Both the position numbers and the translations under genes were made by a program. The notes beneath the pieces were generated by a model. The model saw only the letters and a list, made by a program, of their open reading frames with translations, did no database searches and was not told the DNA's origin. This document shows, in pieces, positions 1 to 7,700 of a DNA stretch of 64,000 bases. The DNA lies in assembly GCF_030269545.1 (NCBI RefSeq), contig NZ_BSTN01000003.1, forward strand, positions 186,001-250,000, written 5' to 3'. Every line of letters starts with the position of its first letter. The first letter of the stretch is position 1. Source of the DNA: Actinomadura sp. NBRC 104425 (GTDB lineage Bacteria > Actinomycetota > Actinomycetes > Streptosporangiales > Streptosporangiaceae).

Positions 1-566
1 ACTTCTACGCCGGGCTGGTCACCAAGGAGAAGGTCGCCCCGGCCAAGTACATCGGCAAGAACGAGCTGGAGGGCCCGCAGCGCGACTTCGCCCTCGGCAA
101 GCTCGGCATGTACATCGACGGCAGCTGGGCGCTGAAGGAGATGAAGAAGATCTCCGACAAGGACGCCGACAAGTGGGCGGTGTTCCCGATCCCCGCCAAG
201 AACGGCGGCAACGCGCCGGTCATGGCGGGCGGCTCGGACCTGGCGGTGTGGAACGACAGCAAGGCCAAGGACGCCGCGTTCGACTACATCACCGTCCTCA
301 ACAACGCCAAGAACGCCAAGGCGTGGGCCGACTACAGCGGCTTCTCCTCGATGCGCTCGGACGTCAGCTTCACCGACCCCGCGCTCGCGGCCTTCACGCA
401 GATCGCGACCAACACCAAGTTCCCGCCGATCAGCGCGGGCTGGGGCGAGTTCGAGCAGGCCAAGAAGGTGCTGCCGAACACGGTCAAGGCGGTGATGCAG
501 GGCGGTTCCGCCGCCGAGGAGATGAAGAAGGCCAACGAGCAGGCCAACACGCTGCTCAACCCGTGA
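1..566 (+). CDS. Sugar ABC transporter substrate-binding protein, C-terminal part (5' end outside window)
   Basis: The open frame enters from the left edge (first full codon at 3) and ends with TGA at 564-566, leaving about 188 residues. The text is typical of the C-terminal lobe of family 1 sugar-binding lipoproteins: a GKLGMYIDGSW segment, a GGSDLAVWN segment that commonly lines the sugar pocket, and a helical tail ending in a run of Lys, Glu and Ala. It would act outside the membrane and deliver sugar to the two permeases that follow 15 bp downstream. The adjoining GH3 hexosaminidase suggests an N-acetylglucosamine-containing oligosaccharide, but that is inference. The signal peptide and N-terminal lobe cannot be seen. 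Confidence 0.9.
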   Translation, partial: FYAGLVTKEKVAPAKYIGKNELEGPQRDFALGKLGMYIDGSWALKEMKKISDKDADKWAVFPIPAKNGGNAPVMAGGSDLAVWNDSKAKDAAFDYITVLNNAKNAKAWADYSGFSSMRSDVSFTDPALAAFTQIATNTKFPPISAGWGEFEQAKKVLPNTVKAVMQGGSAAEEMKKANEQANTLLNP

Positions 567-581
567 TCGGGGGCTGACGCC

Positions 582-1565
582 ATGCTCGACACCGCTCCGG
601 CGGTGCGCAGGCGGCCCGGCCGGAGCGCCCCCTCCGGCCGGGCCCGCCCCCGCCGCACCCGCCGCGGGCCGCGCTACGGCCCGTACCTGCTCATCGCGCC
701 GACCGTCGTCGTCATCGCGGTGCTGATGTTCTGGCCGATGGTGCAGATCGCCGTCATGTCGTTCCAGAAGATCGGCAACCGGCAGCTGCGCGGCGAGCCC
801 GCCGAGAACGTCGGCACCGCCAACTTCGAGACGATCCTCGGCGACCCGCTCTTCTGGCAGTCGCTGCGGCAGACCGTGCTGTTCGCGGCGGTCGCGGTGA
901 CGGCCACGCTGGTGCTCGGCACGCTGGTGGGGCTGCTGCTCAACCGGCTCGGCCGGCGCATGTCGCGGTTCGTCGCCGGCGGCGTGATGGTCGCCTGGGC
1001 CACCCCGCCGGTCACCGCCGCGATCATCTTCTCCTGGCTGTTCGGCACCACCGGCGGCCTGGTCAACTGGTTGCTGGACCTGCTGCCGGACGCGCTGGTC
1101 GGCGGCGGCTGGAGCGACTACAACTGGTTCGCCGCCCCGCTGCCCACCTACACCGTGCTGACGGTGTGCGTGGTGTGGCAGTCCTGCCCGTTCGTGGCCG
1201 TCTCGGTGCTGGCCGGGCTGAAGAGCCTGCCCGGCGAGCTGTACGAGGCGGCGCGGGTGGACGGCGCCGGCCCCTGGCGCGCGTTCTGGCAGATCACCTT
1301 CCCGCTGCTCAAACCGATCTTCATGGTGCTGGTCGTGATGAGCGTGATCTGGGACTTCAAGGTGTTCACCCAGCTGTTCATCATGGCCGGGATGGCCAAC
1401 CGGGACGCCTTCAACCTGTCGCTGTACGCCTACTCCGAGGCGTTCGGGTCGCTCAATCCCAAGCTCGGCATGGGCTCGGCGATCGCGCTGGTGCTGACGG
1501 CGATCCTGCTGGTCGTCACGGCCGTGTACGTGCGCGTCATGGTGCGCCAGGGGGAGACGGCATGA
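582..1565 (+). CDS. Sugar ABC transporter permease, MalF-type
   Basis: A 327-residue membrane protein starting at ATG 582, 15 bp after the binding-protein gene. An Arg/Pro-rich cytosolic N-terminus of about 40 residues is followed by six predicted transmembrane helices. The EAA loop that contacts the ATPase is visible near residue 220 (EAARVDGAGPW followed by F..I.FPLLKP). It forms the import channel with the next gene. No ATPase gene is present, which is usual for actinomycete sugar importers that share one MsiK-type ATPase. The last codons overlap the next start as ATGA, indicating translational coupling. Confidence 0.93.
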   Translation: MLDTAPAVRRRPGRSAPSGRARPRRTRRGPRYGPYLLIAPTVVVIAVLMFWPMVQIAVMSFQKIGNRQLRGEPAENVGTANFETILGDPLFWQSLRQTVLFAAVAVTATLVLGTLVGLLLNRLGRRMSRFVAGGVMVAWATPPVTAAIIFSWLFGTTGGLVNWLLDLLPDALVGGGWSDYNWFAAPLPTYTVLTVCVVWQSCPFVAVSVLAGLKSLPGELYEAARVDGAGPWRAFWQITFPLLKPIFMVLVVMSVIWDFKVFTQLFIMAGMANRDAFNLSLYAYSEAFGSLNPKLGMGSAIALVLTAILLVVTAVYVRVMVRQGETA

Positions 1566-2410
1566 GCGCCAGGACCAAGGGCGTGCGCAAGGCCCTGCTG
1601 AACGGCGCCGGGCTGCTGGTCTTCGCGGTCGCCGTGTTCCCCGTGCTGTGGATGGTGTCCACGGCGTTCAAGCCCAACACCGAGATCTTCAGCACCACGC
1701 CGCGGCCGCTGCCCGCGCATCCCACCCTGCAGCACTTCGACCTGGTGGTGAACGGCGGCATCGCCGAGGTGCCGTTCTGGGTGTACCTGCGCAACAGCGC
1801 GCTGCTGGCGCTCGGCACCGTGCTGGTGTCCAGCCTGCTGGCGCTGCTGGCCGCCACCGCCGTCGCGCGGTTCCGGTTCCGGTTCCGCACCACGTTCCTG
1901 ATCATGCTGCTGGTGGTGCAGATGGTGCCGATCGAGGCCCTGGTCATCCCGTTGTTCCTGGACCTCAAGCGGCTGGACATGCTCAACAGCCTGGCCGGGC
2001 TGCTGGTGGTCTACATCGCCTTCGCGGTGCCGTTCGCGATCTGGATGCTGCGCGGCTTCGTCGCCGCGGTGCCGCGCGAGCTGGAGGACGCCGCCGCCAT
2101 CGACGGCGCCGGGCCGGTGCGCACGTTCGTCGCCGTCCTGCTGCCGCTGGTGGCGCCGGGCCTGGTGGCCACGAGCATCTTCTCGTTCATCACCGCCTGG
2201 AACGAGTTCATCTTCGCCTTCACCTTCCTCGACGACCAGGACAGATACACCTTGCCGATCATGTTGCAGTTCTTCTTCGGCCGCAGCGGCAACGCCTGGG
2301 GGCCGATCATGGCCGCCTCCACGCTGCTGACCGTGCCGGTCATCGCGTTCTTCCTGCTGGTCCAGCGCCGCATGGTCGCGGGCCTGACCGCCGGGGCGGT
2401 GAAGGGATGA
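1562..2410 (+). CDS. Sugar ABC transporter permease, MalG-type
   Basis: The start ATG at 1562 overlaps the previous stop by four bases, giving 282 residues, the usual length for this family. There is an N-terminal membrane helix followed by FKPNTEIF, typical of MalG-like subunits, then five more helices. The EAA-like loop is near residue 180 (EDAAAIDGAGPVR...LLPLVAPG). A longer upstream extension in the same frame lies inside the first permease gene and is rejected as a shadow. It pairs with the MalF-type subunit. Its own stop overlaps the following hexosaminidase start (ATGA), so all four genes appear to be one operon. Confidence 0.93.
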   Translation: MSARTKGVRKALLNGAGLLVFAVAVFPVLWMVSTAFKPNTEIFSTTPRPLPAHPTLQHFDLVVNGGIAEVPFWVYLRNSALLALGTVLVSSLLALLAATAVARFRFRFRTTFLIMLLVVQMVPIEALVIPLFLDLKRLDMLNSLAGLLVVYIAFAVPFAIWMLRGFVAAVPRELEDAAAIDGAGPVRTFVAVLLPLVAPGLVATSIFSFITAWNEFIFAFTFLDDQDRYTLPIMLQFFFGRSGNAWGPIMAASTLLTVPVIAFFLLVQRRMVAGLTAGAVKG

Positions 2411-3876
2411 GCGGGCCGGAGACGAGCCGAACGGACAGCGAGATCACCCGGTTGGCGCGGGGCACGCTGCTGCCCGCCTTCCCCGGCGCGCTGCCGCCCC
2501 GCTGGCTGCTGGAGGAGGTGGAGAGGGGGCTGGGCGGCGTCACCGTCTTCGCCATCAACGGCAACGTGCCAGGGACCGAGGAGCTGGCCGCGCTGACCGC
2601 CGAGCTGCGCAAGGCGGGAGACCCGCTGGTCACCATCGACGAGGAGGGCGGCGACGTCACCCGCCTCACCGGGCACGTGACCGCCAGCCCCTATCCGGGC
2701 AACGCCGCGCTCGGCGCCGTCGACGACCCCGAGCTGACCCGCCGGGTCTACCGGTCGCTGGGCGCCGAGCTGGCCGAGGCGGGGGTGAACCTCAACTTCG
2801 CCCCGTCGGTGGACGTCAACACCGCCGCCGACAACCCGGTGATCGGCACCCGCTCGTTCGGCTCCGACGCCGAGCTGGTGGCCCGGCACGCGGCCGCCGC
2901 CGTGACCGGCACCCAGGAGGCGGGGGTGGCCGCGTGCGCCAAGCACTTCCCCGGCCACGGCGCCACCGTGGCCGACTCCCACCTGGCCGTGCCGGTCGTG
3001 GACGCCGACATGGCGCTGCTGGAGCGCCGCGAGCTGGTGCCGTTCCGCGCGGCGATCAAGGCCGGAACGCGGGCGGTGATGACCGGCCATCTGAACCTGC
3101 CCGCGGTCACCGGGGGCGTCCCGGCCACCCTGTCCCGCGCCGCCATCACCGGGCTGCTGCGCGGCCGCCTCGGCTACGACGGGGTGATCGTGACCGACGC
3201 GCTGGACATGGCGGGCGCCAGCGGCGAGATCGGAATCCCCGAGGCGGCCGTGCGGGCCCTGCTGGCGGGCGCCGACCTGCTGTGCCTGGGCTCGCGCGAA
3301 CACCACGACAGCCTGCGCGCCGTCCTGGCTGCGATCGAGGAGGCGGTGCGCAGCGGGCGGCTGCCCCTTGACCGCCTGGCGGACGCGGCGGCCCGCACCC
3401 GCGCGCTGCGCGACTGGCTGGCCGACCGCGCCCCGGCCACCGCCGACCGCGCCACCGGGCTGGAGGCGGCCCGCCGGGCGGTGCGGGTGTCGGGCGAGCT
3501 GCCCGACTGGCGCAACGGCGGGAAGGCCCCGCTGGTCGTCGAGGTGGCCGCGACCGGGAACATCGCGGTCGGGCCCACCCCGTGGGGGCTCGGCCCGTGG
3601 GCGCCGGACGCGGTGCGGGCCGAGGGGTCGGCGGCGGAGGCGGAGGACGTGCTGGAACGTGCCAGCGGCCGCGGTCTCGTCGTCGTGCTGCGCGACGCGC
3701 ACCGCCATGCGGGCCAGCGGGCCCTGGCCCAGGCTTTGGTGGCTGCCCGCCCCGACACCGTCGTGGTGGAGATGGGCCTGCCGGTGTGGCGTCCGGACGG
3801 GGCCGTCCACCTGGCCACCTACGGCGCTGCGCACGCCAACGCCCAGGCCGCCGCCGAGCTCCTCGGCCTGGCCTGA
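2407..3876 (+). CDS. nagZ: Glycoside hydrolase family 3 N-acetylhexosaminidase, NagZ-like
   Basis: A 489-residue GH3 enzyme starting at ATG 2407 in a four-base overlap with the permease. The TIM-barrel domain carries the NagZ hallmarks: IDEEGG near residue 78, KHFPGHG near residue 179 with the general acid/base His on the mobile loop, and VTDALDM with the nucleophile Asp near residue 264. About 150 C-terminal residues form a second domain, so it resembles the two-domain Gram-positive type rather than the roughly 340-residue E. coli enzyme. There is no signal peptide, so it should act in the cytosol on imported beta-N-acetylglucosaminides such as chitooligosaccharides or muropeptide sugars. 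The exact substrate is inferred from the family only. Confidence 0.88.
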   Translation: MSGPETSRTDSEITRLARGTLLPAFPGALPPRWLLEEVERGLGGVTVFAINGNVPGTEELAALTAELRKAGDPLVTIDEEGGDVTRLTGHVTASPYPGNAALGAVDDPELTRRVYRSLGAELAEAGVNLNFAPSVDVNTAADNPVIGTRSFGSDAELVARHAAAAVTGTQEAGVAACAKHFPGHGATVADSHLAVPVVDADMALLERRELVPFRAAIKAGTRAVMTGHLNLPAVTGGVPATLSRAAITGLLRGRLGYDGVIVTDALDMAGASGEIGIPEAAVRALLAGADLLCLGSREHHDSLRAVLAAIEEAVRSGRLPLDRLADAAARTRALRDWLADRAPATADRATGLEAARRAVRVSGELPDWRNGGKAPLVVEVAATGNIAVGPTPWGLGPWAPDAVRAEGSAAEAEDVLERASGRGLVVVLRDAHRHAGQRALAQALVAARPDTVVVEMGLPVWRPDGAVHLATYGAAHANAQAAAELLGLA

Positions 3877-4054
3877 CCGCCGCGTGTCCCCGCGCGGCCG
3901 CCGCCGGGCGGTCGTGCGGGGACACGCCGCGCACGCCGCCCGAACGGCTTTGGGAACGCTCCGGACCGCCCCTTCCGCGGGTCCGCCGCGGCGTCGGCGA
4001 TCAAGGTGGGGGACCGAACCGAACCAGTCCTACCGACAAGGGATAATGGCTGCC

Positions 4055-4519
4055 ATGCGATTGTCCGCCCGGGTCGACTACGCGCTGCGTGCCGCCGCGG
4101 AGCTGGCTGTGGCCGGGAGTCACCCGGTGACAGCGGTCCAGCTCGCAGAGGCGCAGCAGATCCCGCCAAAGTTCCTGGAGAACATCCTCGGCCAGCTGCG
4201 CCGTTCCGGACTGGTCCGCAGCCAGCGCGGCCCCGAGGGCGGCTACTGGCTGGCCAAGCCGGCCGACCAGATCTCCCTGGCCGACATCATCCGCGCCATC
4301 GACGGGCCGCTGCTGGGCGTACGGGGCGAGCGTCCCGAGCACGTCGGCTACGAGGGCCCGGCCCGTTCGCTGCAGGAGGTGTGGATCGCGCTGCGCGCCA
4401 GCGAGCGCGGCATCCTGGAGCGGGTCTCCCTCGCCCACATCGCGTCCGGCGAGCTGCCCGAGCCGGTGCGCAAGCTGACCGAGGACCCCGCCGCCTGGGA
4501 GAGCCCGTCCTTCATCTGA
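4055..4519 (+). CDS. Rrf2-family transcriptional regulator lacking cysteines
   Basis: 154 residues from ATG 4055; an in-frame ATG at 4046 is possible, but AAGGGA at 4038-4043 is better placed for 4055 and MRLSARVDYALRA is the canonical Rrf2 N-terminus. A winged helix-turn-helix spans residues 1-80 (LAEAQQIPPKFLENIL, then RGPEGGYWLAKP as the wing). The protein contains no cysteine at all, so it cannot hold the Fe-S cluster of IscR, NsrR or RsrR and resembles the cluster-free CymR type, which senses through a partner or ligand. It is 32 bp upstream of the nei-like gene in the same direction and is probably cotranscribed with it. Confidence 0.88.
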   Translation: MRLSARVDYALRAAAELAVAGSHPVTAVQLAEAQQIPPKFLENILGQLRRSGLVRSQRGPEGGYWLAKPADQISLADIIRAIDGPLLGVRGERPEHVGYEGPARSLQEVWIALRASERGILERVSLAHIASGELPEPVRKLTEDPAAWESPSFI

Positions 4520-4551
4520 GGGGCATGTGAGGGGCTGCTGAGGGGCGCACC

Positions 4552-5355
4552 ATGCCCGAGGGCGACGTCGTCTGGCAGACCGCCCGGCGCCTGCACGAGG
4601 CGCTCGCCGGGCGTCCGCTGACGCGCAGCGACTTTCGGGTGCCCCGGCTGGCGACCGCCGACCTGCGCGGACGCACCGTCCTCGAGGCCGTGGCGCGCGG
4701 CAAGCACCTGCTCGTGCGCGTCGACGGCGGCGTCACCGTCCACACGCATCTGAAGATGGACGGCGTGTGGCGCGTGCGCCGGGCCGCCGGGCCGCCCCCG
4801 CGCGACCACCGCATCCGCCTGGTCCTCGGCAACGCCGAATGGCTGGCGCTCGGCTACCGTCTCGGCACCGTGAACCTGCTGCGCACCGCCGAGGAGCACC
4901 GCGCCGTCGGGCACCTCGGCCCCGACCTGCTGGACGCGGACTGGGGTCCCGGGCCGGCCGCCGAGGCCGTCCGGCGCCTGGCGGAGCAGCCCGCCCGCCC
5001 GATCGGCGAGGCGCTGCTCGACCAGACCCGCCTGGCCGGGATCGGCAACGTCTACAAGGCCGAGGTGCTGTTCCTGCGCGGCGTGCACCCCTGGACGCCC
5101 GTCGGCGACGTGCCCGACCTGCCGGACCTGGTGGACCTGGCGCACCGGCTGCTGGACGCCAACAGGGACCGCCGCGGCCACATCACCACCGGCGACCGGC
5201 GCCCCGGCCGCGAGCACTGGGTCTACGGGCGCGCCGGCCTGCCCTGCCGCCGCTGCGGCACCCGGGTGCGGCGCGCCGACCAGGGACCGGACGCCGCCGA
5301 ACGCGTCACCTTCTGGTGCCCGCACTGCCAGCCCGCGCCGGCGGGCGGCGCATAG
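4552..5355 (+). CDS. nei: Fpg/Nei family DNA glycosylase (endonuclease VIII-like)
   Basis: 267 residues beginning MPEGDVVWQTA. After removal of Met, Pro2 is the Schiff-base nucleophile and Glu3 the helper; the GDVVW context is that of the actinobacterial Nei group rather than MutM. The Nei/Fpg H2TH motif lies near residues 150-190 (LLDQTRLAGIGNVYKAE), and a C-terminal zinc finger has two CxxC pairs (CRRC and CPHC). It would excise oxidised pyrimidines and nick the strand. It follows the Rrf2-type gene by 32 bp. A GC-rich hairpin lies just beyond its stop. Confidence 0.92.
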   Translation: MPEGDVVWQTARRLHEALAGRPLTRSDFRVPRLATADLRGRTVLEAVARGKHLLVRVDGGVTVHTHLKMDGVWRVRRAAGPPPRDHRIRLVLGNAEWLALGYRLGTVNLLRTAEEHRAVGHLGPDLLDADWGPGPAAEAVRRLAEQPARPIGEALLDQTRLAGIGNVYKAEVLFLRGVHPWTPVGDVPDLPDLVDLAHRLLDANRDRRGHITTGDRRPGREHWVYGRAGLPCRRCGTRVRRADQGPDAAERVTFWCPHCQPAPAGGA

Positions 5356-5369
5356 CTCCCGCAGCGGTC

Positions 5370-5404
5370 GGCGCCCGCCGGGGTCGCGCGAGCCCCCGGG
5401 CGGG
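5370..5404 (+). terminator. Probable terminator hairpin after the nei-like gene
   Basis: CCCGCCGGGG at 5374-5383 can pair with CCCCCGGGCGGG at 5393-5404 with one bulge, 18 bp after the nei stop. No U-tract follows, which is common in high-GC actinomycetes. Confidence 0.5.
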
Positions 5405-5463
5405 TCGCCGCCTGCTACGGCGATCGTGCGCCGCCCGCGAGATTAAGTCAATTCTCGGGTTCG

Positions 5464-5490
5464 CTTGGCGATCTCCAAGTTCTACCTTGG
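5464..5490. promoter_or_regulatory. Three 11-bp-phased half-sites: candidate LysR autoregulatory operator
   Basis: CTTGG at 5464-5468, CCAAG at 5475-5479 and CTTGG at 5486-5490 are separated by exactly six bases each, so they recur every 11 bp, one helical turn. The first pair contains the LysR T-N11-A box (T at 5465, A at 5477). The array ends four bases before the LysR start codon, so binding should block its own transcription or translation initiation. Confidence 0.55.
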
Positions 5491-5494
5491 ACGC

Positions 5495-6388
5495 ATGACA
5501 TTGGACGACCTTCGGGTGTTCGTGGCCGTGTGCGATGCGCAGAGCCTGAGCGCGGTGGCGCGGGAGATGTCGTGCAGCCAGTCGGCGGTCAGCCAGCACG
5601 TCAAGCGGCTGGAGCGGGAGACCGGCCTGGTGCTGCTGGAGCGGCGGCCGCGCGGGGTGGTGCCCACCCGGGCGGGGCGGATCCTGCGCCGCGCGGCCGC
5701 CGAGGGCCTGGCCGGACTGGACGCGGCGCTGGGGCAGCTGGACGACCTGCGGCGCGGCCGGGGCGGCACGGTGCGCATCGCGACCGGCGCGACCACCGTA
5801 CGGCACTTCATGGCGGCGGGCGTGGCGGCCTTCCGGGACCGCCATCCCGACGTGACGCTGCAGTTCCAGACGGCCAACTCCAGCCGCCGCTGCCTGGAGG
5901 CGGTGCACGCCCACGACGCCGACCTGGCCTGGGTGACGATCGGCCCGCCGGTGGACGGGATCGAGCAGCGCCCCTCCTACCGGATGCCGTGGGTGCTGGC
6001 GGTGCGCGCGGACGCGCCGCTGGCGCGCCGCGAGTCGGTCGCGCTCGCCGACCTGGCCGGGACCCGGCACATCGAGCTGCCCGAGCAGTCGACGTCGCGC
6101 GGGCATCTGGCGGGCCATCTGGAGCGGCACGGCGTGCGCCTGGAGTCCACCACGAGCGTGGCCGACTGGGACACCGCGCTGCTGCTGGCCGAGCTCGGGC
6201 TCGGGCATGCCGTCCTGCCCGCGCTGCCCGGCTGGACGCGCAACCCCCGGGACGAGGTGCGGCTGGTGCCGATCCCGGAGCTGCCGCCGCTGGAGGCGGG
6301 CTGGGCGGCGCGCAGCTGGGACGCCCTCAGCCCGCTCGCCGTTGAGTTCGCCGCCACCGTCCAAGCCCACCTGCCCCCGGCTCCGTGA
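5495..6388 (+). CDS. LysR-family transcriptional regulator
   Basis: 297 residues from ATG 5495. The N-terminal helix-turn-helix occupies residues 1-60 (LDDLRVFVAVCDAQSLSAVA, SQSAVSQHVKRLE), followed by the linker helix and a periplasmic-binding-protein-like effector domain to the end, the normal LysR length. No gene diverges from it, so its target is not obvious from context. A phased palindromic array directly upstream suggests autoregulation. No Shine-Dalgarno is evident between the array and the ATG. Effector and regulon are unknown. Confidence 0.92.
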   Translation: MTLDDLRVFVAVCDAQSLSAVAREMSCSQSAVSQHVKRLERETGLVLLERRPRGVVPTRAGRILRRAAAEGLAGLDAALGQLDDLRRGRGGTVRIATGATTVRHFMAAGVAAFRDRHPDVTLQFQTANSSRRCLEAVHAHDADLAWVTIGPPVDGIEQRPSYRMPWVLAVRADAPLARRESVALADLAGTRHIELPEQSTSRGHLAGHLERHGVRLESTTSVADWDTALLLAELGLGHAVLPALPGWTRNPRDEVRLVPIPELPPLEAGWAARSWDALSPLAVEFAATVQAHLPPAP

Positions 6389-6477
6389 CGGCCGCCGCAG
6401 CGCCTGTCACGGGGCTGTCACGGCGGGGCGGCCGCGTGCGTGCTCGGCGCGCGTCACCGCCCCCTTCTCACGCCGAG

Positions 6478-6499
6478 CCCCGGCCGCCTGCGGCCGGGG
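6478..6499. terminator. Bidirectional terminator hairpin between convergent LysR and dps
   Basis: Perfect nine-base stem CCCCGGCCG (6478-6486) with CGGCCGGGG (6491-6499) around a CCTG tetraloop, followed by TT on the plus strand. It lies between two convergent genes and could serve both. Confidence 0.65.
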
Positions 6500-6544
6500 T
6501 TCCGCGCTGGTCGATCGTGGCCGTCGTGCCGCCCGTCGCTGCGG

Positions 6545-7012
6545 TTACAGCTGGGCCTGGAACATCCAGTGCTGCTTCTCCAGCTTGCTGGTGACCTCGA
6601 TGAGCAGGTCCTGGGTGACCGGGTCGGGCTCGTCGGTGGCCCGCACCCGCTCGCGGAACCGCTCGATCAGCTGGGCCAGCACGTCGGTCATCGCGGCCAC
6701 CACCTTGTCGTCGGCCACGTAGCCCGGCTCCAGCTGCGGGATCGGGGTGCGGTCGGCGACGGTGCGGACCCGGCCGTCGGGGTTGATGCCGAGGGCGATG
6801 GCGCGCTCGGCCACCTCGTCGGTGTACGTGCGGGCCAGGTCCACGACCTCGTCGAGGTGCTCGTGGACGACCTTGAAGTTGCGGCCCGTCAGGTTCCAGT
6901 GGGCCTGTTTGGCGAACAGCGACAGATCGATCAGGTCGACGAGGGCGCCCTGCAGCGCCTCCGCCACGACCTTGCGGGCCTCATCGCCCAGCGGGCTTTT
7001 GACCGTTGCCAT
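6545..7012 (-). CDS. dps: Dps-family DNA-binding ferritin-like protein
   Basis: 155 residues forming a four-helix bundle of the Dps/bacterioferritin superfamily. Ferroxidase-site residues are recognisable: KQAHWNLTG near residues 36-44 (His39) and the DEVVDLARTYTDEVAERA helix near 60-75. It would assemble into a 12-mer that oxidises and stores iron with peroxide and protects DNA in the nucleoid. AAGGAA lies about eight bases upstream of the ATG at 7012. The approximately 200-bp region to the next gene is its promoter region; no operator was recognised with confidence. Confidence 0.93.
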   Translation of the reverse strand: MATVKSPLGDEARKVVAEALQGALVDLIDLSLFAKQAHWNLTGRNFKVVHEHLDEVVDLARTYTDEVAERAIALGINPDGRVRTVADRTPIPQLEPGYVADDKVVAAMTDVLAQLIERFRERVRATDEPDPVTQDLLIEVTSKLEKQHWMFQAQL

Positions 7013-7211
7013 TTGGGAGTTCCTTCCACGTCATTCACCGGTATCGGCACTAACAACGGAAGGCTCCCCATAAAAGCCGCATTCATCCGTGAGACCGGCC
7101 ACATCGGCCGGCGCCCCGCGTCACCTCACGGCATGCGGGCACGGCCGCGCCCGGCAGGGCACGGGGTGGCACCGCGCCCGGGGCGGCCGGGGCGGGCCGC
7201 CGCTCCCCGTG

Positions 7212-7583
7212 CTAGGCCGCGACCATGTCGGCGCGGAACTCGCCGGTGATCTCCTCCGGGGTGGCCGGGATGCGTTCGGACGGGATCCGCTCGTCGGAGA
7301 TGCGCTCGTGCTCGGGCGGAGCGCCCGCCAGCACCGGCTCGTGCTGGAGCTCGGCCAAGGCCAGTTGGTCCGCCACTTCACGAAGCACGTGCGACAGCGG
7401 GACCCCCAGGGCCTTGCAGATCGAGGAGAGCAGTTCCGAAGAGGCTTCTTTCTGTCCCCGCTCGACCTCGGAGAGATAGCCGAGGGAAACCCGTGCCGCC
7501 GCGGACACCTCGCGGAGGGTGCGTCCCTGGCGCAGCCGCAGCTGCCGCAGTACGTCACCGAGCAGCTGGCGAAGCAGGACCAT
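7212..7583 (-). CDS. clgR: ClgR-type XRE-family regulator of Clp proteolysis
   Basis: 123 residues from ATG 7583, chosen over the upstream GTG or ATG options because GGGAGGGAG precedes it at normal spacing. A helix-turn-helix spans roughly residues 5-70 ([28 protein letters not shown], partly shown here by its ends [10 protein letters not shown] and [10 protein letters not shown]). Actinobacterial ClgR activates clp genes and lies close to pgsA and cinA, as here. The protein ends in Val-Ala-Ala; in Streptomyces, C-terminal alanines make ClgR a ClpP substrate, so the factor may be conditionally degraded. The loosely conserved C-terminal segment carries two similar [11 protein letters not shown] stretches. 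Confidence 0.82.
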   Translation of the reverse strand: MVLLRQLLGDVLRQLRLRQGRTLREVSAAARVSLGYLSEVERGQKEASSELLSSICKALGVPLSHVLREVADQLALAELQHEPVLAGAPPEHERISDERIPSERIPATPEEITGEFRADMVAA

Positions 7584-7669
7584 CGTCTCGCTCCCTCCCT
7601 CAGTGTGGACCATCTGACGGTTCCACCGTACCCGGCTCGGACGCGGGGGTGGCAGACCGTGGATTTCGT

Positions 7670-7683
7670 GTTCGCTTGGAACG
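7670..7683 (+). promoter_or_regulatory. Possible ClgR box upstream of clgR
   Basis: GTTCGC-N5-ACG lies in the 117-bp gap between clgR and cinA, one mismatch from the GTTCGC-N5-GCG motif described for actinomycete ClgR. Autoregulation would fit, but the match is short and could be chance. Confidence 0.3.
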
Positions 7684-7700
7684 TAACGCTGTAATCAGCC

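Noticed and set aside
2011..3834. Long open frame on the minus strand opposite the second permease and nagZ
   Set aside because: Antisense to clear genes, His/Arg/Gly-rich without any domain; a product of very high GC at third positions. The same applies to other long frames such as 35086-37449 plus and 52061-55885 minus.
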